From Peptoniphilus vaginalis (GTDB lineage Bacteria > Bacillota > Clostridia > Tissierellales > Peptoniphilaceae), in contig NZ_FXLP01000002.1 in NCBI RefSeq assembly GCF_900176605.1, positions 62,001-126,000 of the forward strand: a stretch of DNA of 64,000 bases, written 5' to 3'. A program made the position numbers and the translations under genes. The notes below the pieces were generated by a model, which saw only the letters and a program-made list of their open reading frames with translations, was not told the origin of the DNA and searched no databases. Positions 8,285 to 16,009 of the stretch are shown here, piece after piece. Position 1 is the first letter of the stretch, and each line of letters begins with the position of its first letter.

Positions 8285-9190
8285 TTAATAGGATTCAATC
8301 TCACCTAAGATGTCACGACCTTCTAACATCTTTAGAATATTTTTTATATCCAAGATTATTACTCTTTCCTTCTTTAACTTTTCCTTGGTTTCTTTCTTCA
8401 AGAAAGAGGTATTGACAAAGAGGACTGGGATTATACTTTCGTAAAGACCTGAGAACTTGTCCAAGAGCTTTTGTACTTCCTTTTCTGATAAGACTTCTGT
8501 GTCCTTGTACTTTTTAATTTCTAGGGCGTACCTCTTAGACCCCTTCTTAACATAAAAGTCAAAGGAGGTGTCCCTGTCCTCGTTATTAAATCTTTCTAGC
8601 CTGTAGCCAGTTCTTTGAAGGGCAATTTGTGCAAGACCTTCTGCTGTTACTTCTTCATCAAGACTTGATAGACCACTTAAGAGGTTCTTGGGGAAGATTT
8701 TAAAAATTCCTGTGCAGATTTCTTGCCCACCAGGACCAAACTTGTAATCGAAACCCACAAGCATATCCTCAACAAGGTTAAAGTTGCCATGGGCGAGAGA
8801 GTTTCTTATGTGTCTCAAGAGACAGTCGGTTTTTGATTCTCCCTCTGACTTTGTCAAAATAATTTTTTGAGAGTGGGGGCAAATTCTCTTGTCGTAAAAT
8901 TTTACAATGTCTGGGTCTATATAGGTGAGAAATGCCACGTCCTTATTTGCTAAATTCATGTAATTTTTTATGATGCCAAAGACAAAATTTTCGAAGTTAA
9001 GAGATGATGTAAGTTCATTTTCTTGGGACTGAGCAGAATTAATATTTGGAACATACCAAAGGAGGTACTCCAGGGTCTTAGTCATCTCTTCACTTAACTT
9101 TAGGGGCTTGTCCTCATGCTTAATAGAATAGGCAACCTTCTCCTCGCAAGTTTCAAATTCAAAACCAAACTTTTTTAAATTGACAGGCAT
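8285..9190 (-). CDS. HEPN-like domain fused to PD-(D/E)XK nuclease-like domain
   Basis: A 301-residue soluble protein, alone on the reverse strand, with GAGGTGGAAGA before its ATG. The N-terminal ~150 residues look helical and carry RNSLAH (R129 to H134), matching the R-N-x3-H motif of HEPN ribonucleases and of the HEPN partners in toxin and defence systems. The C-terminal part (about 180-290) has a restriction-endonuclease arrangement: AEGLAQIALQRTGYRLERF, then D211 and ALEIKK (E224-x-K226), as in Mrr-like PD-(D/E)XK domains. Both assignments rest on short motifs. No methylase, antitoxin or other defence gene is adjacent. It may be a single-gene defence effector. Confidence 0.7.
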   Translation of the reverse strand: MPVNLKKFGFEFETCEEKVAYSIKHEDKPLKLSEEMTKTLEYLLWYVPNINSAQSQENELTSSLNFENFVFGIIKNYMNLANKDVAFLTYIDPDIVKFYDKRICPHSQKIILTKSEGESKTDCLLRHIRNSLAHGNFNLVEDMLVGFDYKFGPGGQEICTGIFKIFPKNLLSGLSSLDEEVTAEGLAQIALQRTGYRLERFNNEDRDTSFDFYVKKGSKRYALEIKKYKDTEVLSEKEVQKLLDKFSGLYESIIPVLFVNTSFLKKETKEKLKKERVIILDIKNILKMLEGRDILGEIESY

Positions 9191-9261
9191 TCTTCCACCT
9201 CTTTCTCAAACTTATAAGGAAAGTATAACATAGTTTCAAAGCTTTATTATTTATAATATTA

Positions 9262-9290
9262 TTGACAAGTAAATAAAAATTTTATTAAAT
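9262..9290 (+). promoter_or_regulatory. predicted promoter of the TIM-barrel/nhaC operon
   Basis: Consensus TTGACA at 9262 and TTAAAT at 9285 with a 17-base spacer, 33 bases before the ATG. The -10 is weak. Confidence 0.55.
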
Positions 9291-9323
9291 GTTTAGTAAT
9301 GAATGATTATCTTGGAGGTAAAA

Positions 9324-10037
9324 ATGGAAAACTTTAAAGACTCAGAAAGAAAAAAGAAATTCGTTCCCTCTATTGAAACAGAACTAAGAAGAAGGCAGGT
9401 ATCAGTACCTGAAGTAACATATAGGGCAAGTGGTATTAACTTTATGGGTAAGAGAATAAAATCTCTAATCTTCACTAACGATATACCAATAATTGTAAAT
9501 AACAATGCTCAGGCAATTATGTCTGTTTATCCCTTTACACCCCAATTAAAAATTGTATCTGCTATAATGGAAGTTGCCTCAGTGCCAGTTTTTGTTGGAA
9601 TAGGTGGAGGTACAACATCAGGACTTAGGACTGTAAATATTGGACTTCAAGCCGAGCTCTTGGGTGCCAGTGGCGTTGTAGTAAATGCCCCTATGACTAA
9701 TGAAAATATCAGAATGATATCCGAGGCACTTGACATAGCAGTAATAGCTACAGTTATATCAAAGTACGACGACATAGAAGGAAAAGTTGAAGCTGGTGCA
9801 AGAGTTTTAAATATTGCAGGTGGCAAAAAGACCGCAGAACTAGTAAGATATACAAGAAAGCTACTTGGAGAAGAGTTTCCAATTATAGCAACAGGTGGTC
9901 ATACTGATGAGCATATACTTGAGACAATAGAAGCAGGAGCCAATGCCATCACCTATACACCAGTATCAAGCTCTGATATTTTTTCTGAAGTCATGGATGT
10001 CTACAGAGAAAATAAGAGAGAAGAAGAAAAGAAATAG
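9324..10037 (+). CDS. TIM-barrel protein of unknown function paired with NhaC
   Basis: Soluble protein of 237 residues. ATG 9324 is preferred over 9303 because TTGGAGG lies six bases before it. Segments VPVFVGIGGGTTSGLR, LGASGVVVNAPMTNENI, ARVLNIAGGKKTAELV and FPIIATGGHTDEHI suggest a phosphate-binding (beta/alpha)8 barrel of the broad IMPDH/ThiG/KDPG-aldolase type; such proteins are often labelled only hydrolase. The NhaC gene starts 13 bases downstream, so the two are co-transcribed. A metabolic enzyme tied to an Na+/H+-coupled carrier suggests that NhaC moves a substrate or product of this enzyme. The reaction is unknown. Confidence 0.7.
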   Translation: MENFKDSERKKKFVPSIETELRRRQVSVPEVTYRASGINFMGKRIKSLIFTNDIPIIVNNNAQAIMSVYPFTPQLKIVSAIMEVASVPVFVGIGGGTTSGLRTVNIGLQAELLGASGVVVNAPMTNENIRMISEALDIAVIATVISKYDDIEGKVEAGARVLNIAGGKKTAELVRYTRKLLGEEFPIIATGGHTDEHILETIEAGANAITYTPVSSSDIFSEVMDVYRENKREEEKK

Positions 10038-10050
10038 TAAAGGAGAAGAA

Positions 10051-11559
10051 ATGGAATTTGGATTTTTATCGATAATTCCTCCAATAGTTGCCATAGCCTT
10101 GGCACTAATAACCAAGGAAGTAATAACTTCACTTTTAATTGGTATTATAGCTGGAGGACTTATCTTTTCAGGTGGAAATATTATTGCCGCCTTAGAAACA
10201 GTTTTTACACTAATGGGGACCAAGCTAGGCGACAATGCCCTTATGCTAGTCTTCTTGGCAATGCTAGGATCCCTAGTAATGGTAATGAATATGGCAGGAG
10301 GATCCTTTGCCTATGGTAAGTGGGCAAGCAAGAAAATCAAGAGTAAGAAGATGGCAAAACTAGCCTCAGCCTTCTTGGGGATAATAATTTTTATTGACGA
10401 CTACTTCAACTGCTTGACAGTAGGAGCAGTAATGAAACCAATTACTGACGAGAACAAGGTATCAAGGGCAAAGCTTGCCCACATAATAGACTCCTGTGCA
10501 GCGCCAGTTTGTATCTTGGCACCAGTTTCATCATGGGCAGCATCAGTTGTTGCAGTTATAGGTGACACAGGAGTTGCAAACCCAATGAGAGTCTTCTTAT
10601 CAACAATACCAATGAATGCCTATCCTCTTTTGACCCTTATTTTAATTTTATATTTTTCTACAACTGATATAGAAATGGGGGTTATGGAAAAGTATGAACT
10701 AAATGACACATCAAGGATAATTGAAAAAGAAGAAGTTGGTTACGAATATTCAAAAAATGGCAGGGTCTTTGACCTCGTAGTGCCAATTGTAGTTTTAATT
10801 TTTGTAACAGTAATGATGATGCTTAAAACAGGAGGCTTCTTCTCAGATGGCATTGGACCTGCAGCAGCCTTTGGAAATGCAAATGTAAACTTGTCCCTTG
10901 TAATAGGAGCCTTCTTTGCAATTGTAATTTCCTTCGCCCTTTATATACCAAGAAAACTTTTAAGATTTGATGACTTTATGAAGGGGATAGTGGAAGGTAT
11001 GAAGACAATGGTATCTGCCATTGTAATCCTTTCCCTAGCATGGACAATTGGAGGAATCACAAGTGATGAGTACCTAAACACAGGCTCCTACATTGCATCA
11101 CTTATTTCAAACTCAACAATGCCAATGTGGATGCTACCAGCAATAATCTTTGCAGTAGGTGCCTTCTTGTCCTTCTCAACAGGAACAGCTTGGGGAACCT
11201 TTGGAATCTTAATACCAATAATGGTGCCAATCCTAATGCACACAGACCACATGCACTTCTTGACAATTATACTTGCAGCAATATTCTCTGGCTCAGTATT
11301 TGGAGACCACTGCTCACCAATATCTGATACAACAATCCTATCATCAGCAGGAGCAGGCTGCGACCACATAGCCCACGTATCAAGTCAGTTGCCTTATGCA
11401 ATTAGCGTTGGCGTGTCATCCTTCTTTGCCTTTTTAATATCAGGCATACTTGACAAGCCAAGCCTAACCCTACCAATAGGACTTATCATCTTGGCAGTGG
11501 TAGTATTTGTAATGAGAAGAATGACAATAAATAAATATATAAAACATACAGAGGATTAA
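10051..11559 (+). CDS. NhaC-family Na+/H+ antiporter
   Basis: Polytopic membrane protein of 502 residues. The start is ATG 10051 with AAAGGAG upstream; the earlier in-frame 9943 lies inside the previous gene. Conserved segments include FIDDYFNCLTVGAVMKP, IDSCAAPVCILAPVSSWAA, SFSTGTAWGTFGILIP and GSVFGDHCSPISDTTILSSA, which define the NhaC/ion-transporter superfamily. It may exchange Na+ for H+, or for an organic acid as MleN does for malate and lactate. It follows the TIM-barrel gene and ends before a terminator. Confidence 0.9.
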   Translation: MEFGFLSIIPPIVAIALALITKEVITSLLIGIIAGGLIFSGGNIIAALETVFTLMGTKLGDNALMLVFLAMLGSLVMVMNMAGGSFAYGKWASKKIKSKKMAKLASAFLGIIIFIDDYFNCLTVGAVMKPITDENKVSRAKLAHIIDSCAAPVCILAPVSSWAASVVAVIGDTGVANPMRVFLSTIPMNAYPLLTLILILYFSTTDIEMGVMEKYELNDTSRIIEKEEVGYEYSKNGRVFDLVVPIVVLIFVTVMMMLKTGGFFSDGIGPAAAFGNANVNLSLVIGAFFAIVISFALYIPRKLLRFDDFMKGIVEGMKTMVSAIVILSLAWTIGGITSDEYLNTGSYIASLISNSTMPMWMLPAIIFAVGAFLSFSTGTAWGTFGILIPIMVPILMHTDHMHFLTIILAAIFSGSVFGDHCSPISDTTILSSAGAGCDHIAHVSSQLPYAISVGVSSFFAFLISGILDKPSLTLPIGLIILAVVVFVMRRMTINKYIKHTED

Positions 11560-11565
11560 AAAATT

Positions 11566-11591
11566 AGGTTGGCAATGCTGACCTTTTTTTT
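11566..11591 (+). terminator. terminator after the nhaC-like gene
   Basis: Stem AGGTTGGC/GCTGACCT (two G-U pairs) with an AAT loop, followed by eight T. Confidence 0.8.
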
Positions 11592-11695
11592 ATCTGCCTT
11601 AAAAAATTATAAAATAGAGAAAAATTTATCATTAGCACTTTAAAAATCTCTTGATGTGGTATATAGTTTAGGTAAGATAAAGAAAGGGGGCTACA

Positions 11696-12208
11696 ATGAG
11701 CTTTCAAATTGAAAAGAAAAATATATTAGATTATGACGTAGATGCAATAGTTAACGCTGCAAATAAAGAGCTTAGACCTGGCGGAGGAGTTTGCGGACAA
11801 ATCTTTGCTGGAGCAGACGACAAAGAATTGGAAGAAGAATGTAAAAAACTTGCCCCAATAGAACCTGGCCAAGCTGTTGTAACTAAGGGATACAAATTAA
11901 AGGCGAAGAATATTATCCACGCCGTTGGACCAATTTATTTTGATGGTAAACAAGGCGAGAGAGAAAGCCTAAGAGATGCCTACAAGTCTGCCCTTGAATT
12001 GGCAGTGAAAAACAAGTATAAGACCCTTGTATTTCCACTACTATCTTCAGGAATCTATGGCTATCCATTAGAAGAAGCAGCGGAAGTTGCAGTTGATACA
12101 ATAAGAGACTTTCTTGAAGACCACGACCTTGATGTGACAATTTCAGTTCTAAACGACAAGGTACTTAAAGTTTTAAAAGAAAAAAACAAAGAGTGGATTG
12201 AAAAGTAA
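11696..12208 (+). CDS. macro-domain protein (ADP-ribose binding)
   Basis: A 170-residue single macro domain. Typical segments are VDAIVNAANKELRPGGGVCG near residue 20, KNIIHAVGPIYFDG in the middle and TLVFPLLSSGIYGYP near residue 110. Macro domains bind ADP-ribose, and some remove it from proteins or deacetylate O-acetyl-ADP-ribose. The loop reads GGGVCGQIF where YmdB-type enzymes have GGGVDGAIH, so the catalytic Asp is a Cys; this variant also occurs in other Firmicutes. AAAGGGGG precedes the ATG. No ADP-ribosyltransferase is adjacent, so the target is unknown. Confidence 0.9.
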   Translation: MSFQIEKKNILDYDVDAIVNAANKELRPGGGVCGQIFAGADDKELEEECKKLAPIEPGQAVVTKGYKLKAKNIIHAVGPIYFDGKQGERESLRDAYKSALELAVKNKYKTLVFPLLSSGIYGYPLEEAAEVAVDTIRDFLEDHDLDVTISVLNDKVLKVLKEKNKEWIEK

Positions 12209-12278
12209 AAACTCCTAAAACTTAGGAGAAAGATAAAAGACCAAATCCTTCAGATTAACTTGAAGAAATTTGATTTTT

Positions 12279-12313
12279 AACCAGAGATATTAAACCTATC
12301 TCTGGTTTTTTTA
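12279..12313 (+). terminator. terminator downstream of the macro-domain gene
   Basis: Perfect 11-bp stem AACCAGAGATA/TATCTCTGGTT, seven-base loop, then TTTTTTT. A second short inverted repeat, CTCCTAA/TTAGGAG, without a T run lies at 12211-12227. Confidence 0.9.
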
Positions 12314-12463
12314 TTGTAGGCAAATAAGGGGAGTAGAAAAATATAAATAAAAATTTATAAAAAGAAAAAATTAAAAGCTCCTTACATACATATTTCAAAT
12401 CACTGAAAGGGCATCAAATCGGTGAACATAGATAGGAATTTAAAAATATAAAAATATAAAAAC

Positions 12464-12496
12464 TTGACAAAATAAGTTGGGGGGGGGGGGTAGAAT
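12464..12496 (+). promoter_or_regulatory. promoter with 12-G tract in the spacer, likely phase-variable
   Basis: Consensus -35 TTGACA (12464-12469) and -10-like TAGAAT (12491-12496) are separated by 21 bases. Twelve of those are an uninterrupted G run (12479-12490). An A/T-rich stretch just upstream could act as an UP element. A 17-base spacer would need eight G, so gain or loss of G by slippage should switch promoter strength. The next gene is the large surface protein 153 bases downstream; no other gene lies in the 440-base gap. Confidence 0.75.
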
Positions 12497-12648
12497 ATTA
12501 CAGAATTAAAACGTTTTTATAAGTAGAAAAAAAAGAGGAATAAGGTTAGGGAAATAATAATACTAAATTCAATATAAAGTGGGGATGAGAAGAGACCAAG
12601 TAGAATTAATAAGAATTAAAAAATTAGATTAAGGAGGAAAAAACAAAA

Positions 12649-15645
12649 ATGGAGGTAAAAATGGAAATAAAAAGCAAAAGAATAATGGGGCTTATACTTG
12701 CCCTAGTAATGCTAATAGGTTGCCTACCCCTAAATACCATAGCAACCTATGCAGCAACAGGAGATGTAGTCATAGATGCTACAAACTTTCCTGACGAAAA
12801 ATTTAGGGTTTATGTAATAGAAAATTTTGATAAAAATAATGACTATATACTAAGCCAAGAAGAACGTGATGCAGTTAAAAGTATAGACGTTTCTCTTCCT
12901 TATAACGATTATAATAGTAGCAAAATTATAAGCTTAGAGGGAATTGAGCATTTTAAAAACATCACATCACTTAAATGTAGTTATAACCATCTAATAAGTC
13001 TAGATGTAAGTAACAATAAAGAACTTACTGAACTTGATTGTAGTACTAACCCACTAAAAAGTCTAGATGTAAGTAACAATAAAGGACTTACTAAACTTGA
13101 TTGTAGTTATAACGGTCTAACAAGTCTAGATGTAAGTAACAATAAAGAACTTACTGAACTTGATTGTAGTGGTAACTATCTAACAAGTATAGATGTAAGT
13201 AACAATAAAGGACTTACTAAACTTGATTGTAGTTATAACGGTCTAACAAGTCTAGATGTAAGTAACAATAAAGAACTTACTGAACTTAATTGTAGTAATA
13301 ACGGTCTAACAAGTATAGATGTAAGTAACAATAATGAGCTTACTAGACTTGAATGTAATAATAACCAACTAACAAGCGTAAGAACGATTAATAAAGATTA
13401 CAAAGGAAAAGTACTTAGCCCAGTTACTTATGGTGTGAAGATGGCAAGTGGAAGTTCAAAAATCCCCTTTGGGGCACTTCCTGCTGGCTTTAACAAAGCT
13501 AATATACAGGGTGATCCTACTGGTGCTAGTCTTGAGTCAGATGGATTTAATTGGGATAAGACAACAAACCCTATAAGCTTTAAATATAAATTGTGTGGAA
13601 ATCCAGAGGAAATTGTTGATGCGGAATTAAGAGTATTACTTGAAGTTGTGGGACCCGTAGACCCAACAAAACCAGAGGGAAAGAATCCAGATGAAAGCAA
13701 ATACTGTACAGTAAAATTTGAATCAGAAGATGAAAGCAAGGGAACAGTAGCAGCAGAAAACACCTTCTATGTATTAAAGACAGCAGGTAAAACCTTAGCA
13801 GACTTAAAGAATAGTGCACCAGCTACAACAGCCTTAGGAAACAACAAATTTGATGGATGGAATCCAGTCCTAGATGTAAAAACAGCAATAGACCAAGACA
13901 GAACAGTTAAGGCAAAATTTGTTGCACTAGATGAAGTATTAGGACCAAAAGATCCAACAAAAGCAGATGGAAAGAATCCAGACACAAACAAATACTGGAC
14001 AGTAAAATTTGAATCAGAAGATAAAAGCAAGGGAACAGTAGCAGCAGAAAACACATTCTATGTATTAAAGACAGCTAACAAGAGCTTAGCAGACTTAAAG
14101 AATAGTGCACCAGCTACAACAGCCTTAGGAAACAACAAATTTGACGGATGGAATCCAACTTTAGATACAAACACAGCCATTGATCAAGACAGAACAGTTA
14201 AGGCAAAATTCTCTGCAAAAGAAATAGTAAAAACAGGCACGGATCCTAACACACAAGTTCTAAATGGATATACAAGAATAACCTTTGACGCAACAAAAGA
14301 CGGAAATATCAATGGACAAAGATACAAAGTTATAGATGTATTAACAGGAACAGCATGGGATAACCAAGCTGTAAAAAATGAAATACCAGCAAGAGCAACA
14401 TACAAAGACGCAACAAAAATATTTACAGAATGGGATAGTACAGTTCCAACTGCTGGACCAGTGGAAGAACAAGAATTCACAGCAACCTACAGAGAACCTG
14501 CACCTACACCAAATCCTACAAACCCAATCGTAGGACCAGTAGATCCAAGTGTAAATCCAAATCCAGACCAAGAAAAGAACTGGACAGTAAAATTTGCAGC
14601 AGACCCAGCAAAGGGAACAATAGCAGCTGAAAATACATTCTATGTATTAAAGACAGAACACAAGACATTAGCAGACCTAGTTGCAAAAGCACCAAAGGTT
14701 ACAGCAAGAGAAGAATTTAAGTTTACAGGATGGGATCCTGCATTAGATGCAAACACAGCAATCACTGGAAGCCTAACAGTAAATGCAACATTTGAAAAAG
14801 TAACAGTAACACCTGCACCTACACCAAATCCTACAAACCCAATCTTAGGACCAGTAGATCCAAGTGTAAATCCAAATCCAGACCAAGAAAAGAACTGGAC
14901 AGTAAAATTTGCAGCAGACCCAGCAAAGGGAACAATAGCAGCTGAAAATACATTCTATGTATTAAAGACAGAACACAAGACATTAGCAGACCTAGTTGCA
15001 AAAGCACCAAAGGTTACAGCAAGAGAAGAATTTAAGTTTACAGGATGGGATCCAGCATTAGATGCAAACACAGCAATCACTGGAAACCTAACAGTAAATG
15101 CAACATTTGAAAAAGTAACAGTAACACCTGCACCTACACCAACACCAAGCCCTAACCCACCAATAGAATATAAAAGGGACCACACTCCATCTATCCCAGT
15201 AATAGTAAATGTAGCTAAAACTATGAAGCTAAGTGTAAAACTAAAAGTAGAATTAGTCATTGGCTCTAAGGAAATGATAGAATCAATAGATGGTCTGGAA
15301 AAAAGAATAACGATGGATGTTGCCCCATTTATAGAAAAAGGCATAACCATGCTACCAATTAGGTTTGTAGCAGAAGGCCTTGGATTTAATGTAAGGTGGG
15401 ATAAGGACAGCAGGACTGTAATCCTAATTGATAAGGAAAATTTAGTAAAGATTCCAGTAGATACAAATAAAATCATCGTTAACGGAAAAGAATACACTAG
15501 CGATGTTAAGCCAGTCATTAAAAATGACAGAACAATGCTACCAATAGCAAATATTGCAAGAGCCTTAGGCTTAAAGGATGGCAAGGACATCCACTGGAAT
15601 GAAAGCACAAAGGAAGTTATTATTACAAGAGAAGTTGTGAAATAA
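12649..15645 (+). CDS. large surface protein: leucine-rich repeats, B-repeat-like domains, copper amine oxidase N-like domain
   Basis: Secreted protein of up to 998 residues. Two starts are possible: ATG 12649 (AAGGAGG at 12631) and ATG 12661 (GGAGG at 12651). The leader contains both a lipobox-like LIGC and a later signal-peptidase site around TYA-A. Domains in order: about 115-245, six or more 21-residue leucine-rich repeats (SLDVSNN..LT.LDCS.N.LT); about 350-520, two ~97-residue B-repeat-like units (TVKFESED.SKGTVAAENTF); a divergent unit; two nearly identical 105-residue units with Pro/Thr linkers; and about 850-998, a stalk domain with TMLPIRFVAEGLG and VRWD. Likely an adhesin or cell-envelope protein. 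No LPXTG motif is visible. Confidence 0.85.
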   Translation: MEVKMEIKSKRIMGLILALVMLIGCLPLNTIATYAATGDVVIDATNFPDEKFRVYVIENFDKNNDYILSQEERDAVKSIDVSLPYNDYNSSKIISLEGIEHFKNITSLKCSYNHLISLDVSNNKELTELDCSTNPLKSLDVSNNKGLTKLDCSYNGLTSLDVSNNKELTELDCSGNYLTSIDVSNNKGLTKLDCSYNGLTSLDVSNNKELTELNCSNNGLTSIDVSNNNELTRLECNNNQLTSVRTINKDYKGKVLSPVTYGVKMASGSSKIPFGALPAGFNKANIQGDPTGASLESDGFNWDKTTNPISFKYKLCGNPEEIVDAELRVLLEVVGPVDPTKPEGKNPDESKYCTVKFESEDESKGTVAAENTFYVLKTAGKTLADLKNSAPATTALGNNKFDGWNPVLDVKTAIDQDRTVKAKFVALDEVLGPKDPTKADGKNPDTNKYWTVKFESEDKSKGTVAAENTFYVLKTANKSLADLKNSAPATTALGNNKFDGWNPTLDTNTAIDQDRTVKAKFSAKEIVKTGTDPNTQVLNGYTRITFDATKDGNINGQRYKVIDVLTGTAWDNQAVKNEIPARATYKDATKIFTEWDSTVPTAGPVEEQEFTATYREPAPTPNPTNPIVGPVDPSVNPNPDQEKNWTVKFAADPAKGTIAAENTFYVLKTEHKTLADLVAKAPKVTAREEFKFTGWDPALDANTAITGSLTVNATFEKVTVTPAPTPNPTNPILGPVDPSVNPNPDQEKNWTVKFAADPAKGTIAAENTFYVLKTEHKTLADLVAKAPKVTAREEFKFTGWDPALDANTAITGNLTVNATFEKVTVTPAPTPTPSPNPPIEYKRDHTPSIPVIVNVAKTMKLSVKLKVELVIGSKEMIESIDGLEKRITMDVAPFIEKGITMLPIRFVAEGLGFNVRWDKDSRTVILIDKENLVKIPVDTNKIIVNGKEYTSDVKPVIKNDRTMLPIANIARALGLKDGKDIHWNESTKEVIITREVVK
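12997..13374 (+). repeat. six 63-bp tandem repeats encoding leucine-rich repeats
   Basis: Units begin at 12997, 13060, 13123, 13186, 13249 and 13312, each starting AGT(C/A)TAGATGTAAGTAACAA. Each codes for 21 residues. Copies are highly similar in DNA, so copy number may change by recombination without shifting frame. Confidence 0.9.
13690..14215 (+). repeat. two 291-bp repeats coding B-repeat-like domains
   Basis: The segment around GTAAAATTTGAATCAGAAGA recurs at about 13711 and 14002, a period of 291 bases (97 codons), with clear but incomplete divergence between copies. Confidence 0.8.
14506..15135 (+). repeat. two nearly identical 315-bp repeats in the surface protein
   Basis: The units start at 14506 and 14821 (ACACCAAATCCTACAAACCC) and differ at about three bases over 315. 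This is 105 codons including the PTPNPTNPI linker, implying a very recent duplication or gene conversion. Confidence 0.9.
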
Positions 15646-15720
15646 GTCTTCCAAGGAAGAAGGATTGTATTACTTCATAGGTCCTTTACAAGTTAATATT
15701 GGCAAGCTAGTCTTGCAATA

Positions 15721-15757
15721 AAATAAGGAACTGAGCAGTGCTTAGTTCCTTATTTGC
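15721..15757. terminator. bidirectional terminator between convergent genes
   Basis: Long stem AAATAAGGAACTgAG/CTtAGTTCCTTATTT with a five-base loop and A/T runs on both sides. It serves the surface protein from the left and the PBP operon from the right. Confidence 0.85.
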
Positions 15758-15809
15758 ATTTAAAATATTTAAATAAGTTTAAGAGAATTAAAATTTATTT
15801 TCCAAACTC

Positions 15810-15992
15810 TCAATAGGATAATTTCTTTACTTGGTTTCTCATTCTTATCCTGCCGGCGTGGTAGGCAACCTTGCCAGCTCTCTTTGGATTGAAGAGAGGG
15901 AGTAACTTGCTAAATCTTATTCCTCTTCTTCTCTTGGGTTTTATAAGCCTTATAAGGGCTATTATTTTTATTATGCGAATAAATTTTCTCAT
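15810..15992 (-). CDS. small, very basic hypothetical protein downstream of the PBP
   Basis: A 60-residue protein, MRKFIRIIKIIALIRLIKPK then an Arg-rich stretch, with almost no acidic residues. The first ~18 residues could form an amphipathic or membrane-associated helix. It has a perfect AGGAGG ribosome site and starts 17 bases after the PBP stop, so it is co-transcribed with the PBP. I do not recognise the family. A role at the cell envelope or in binding polyanions is possible from charge and context only. Confidence 0.65.
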   Translation of the reverse strand: MRKFIRIIKIIALIRLIKPKRRRGIRFSKLLPLFNPKRAGKVAYHAGRIRMRNQVKKLSY

Positions 15993-16009
15993 ACTTCCTC
16001 CTAATGTTT

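Noticed and set aside
9943-10050. Extended N-terminus for the NhaC-like protein
   Set aside because: The added codons lie inside the TIM-barrel gene; a good ribosome site precedes ATG 10051.
12997-13374. Possible CRISPR-like array
   Set aside because: The 63-bp units are contiguous, in frame and code for leucine-rich repeats; there are no unique spacers and no cas genes.
14955-15608. 217-codon reverse-strand ORF inside the surface protein
   Set aside because: It is an antisense shadow of a repetitive, biased coding region, with no ribosome site; similar shadows occur over the other repeats.
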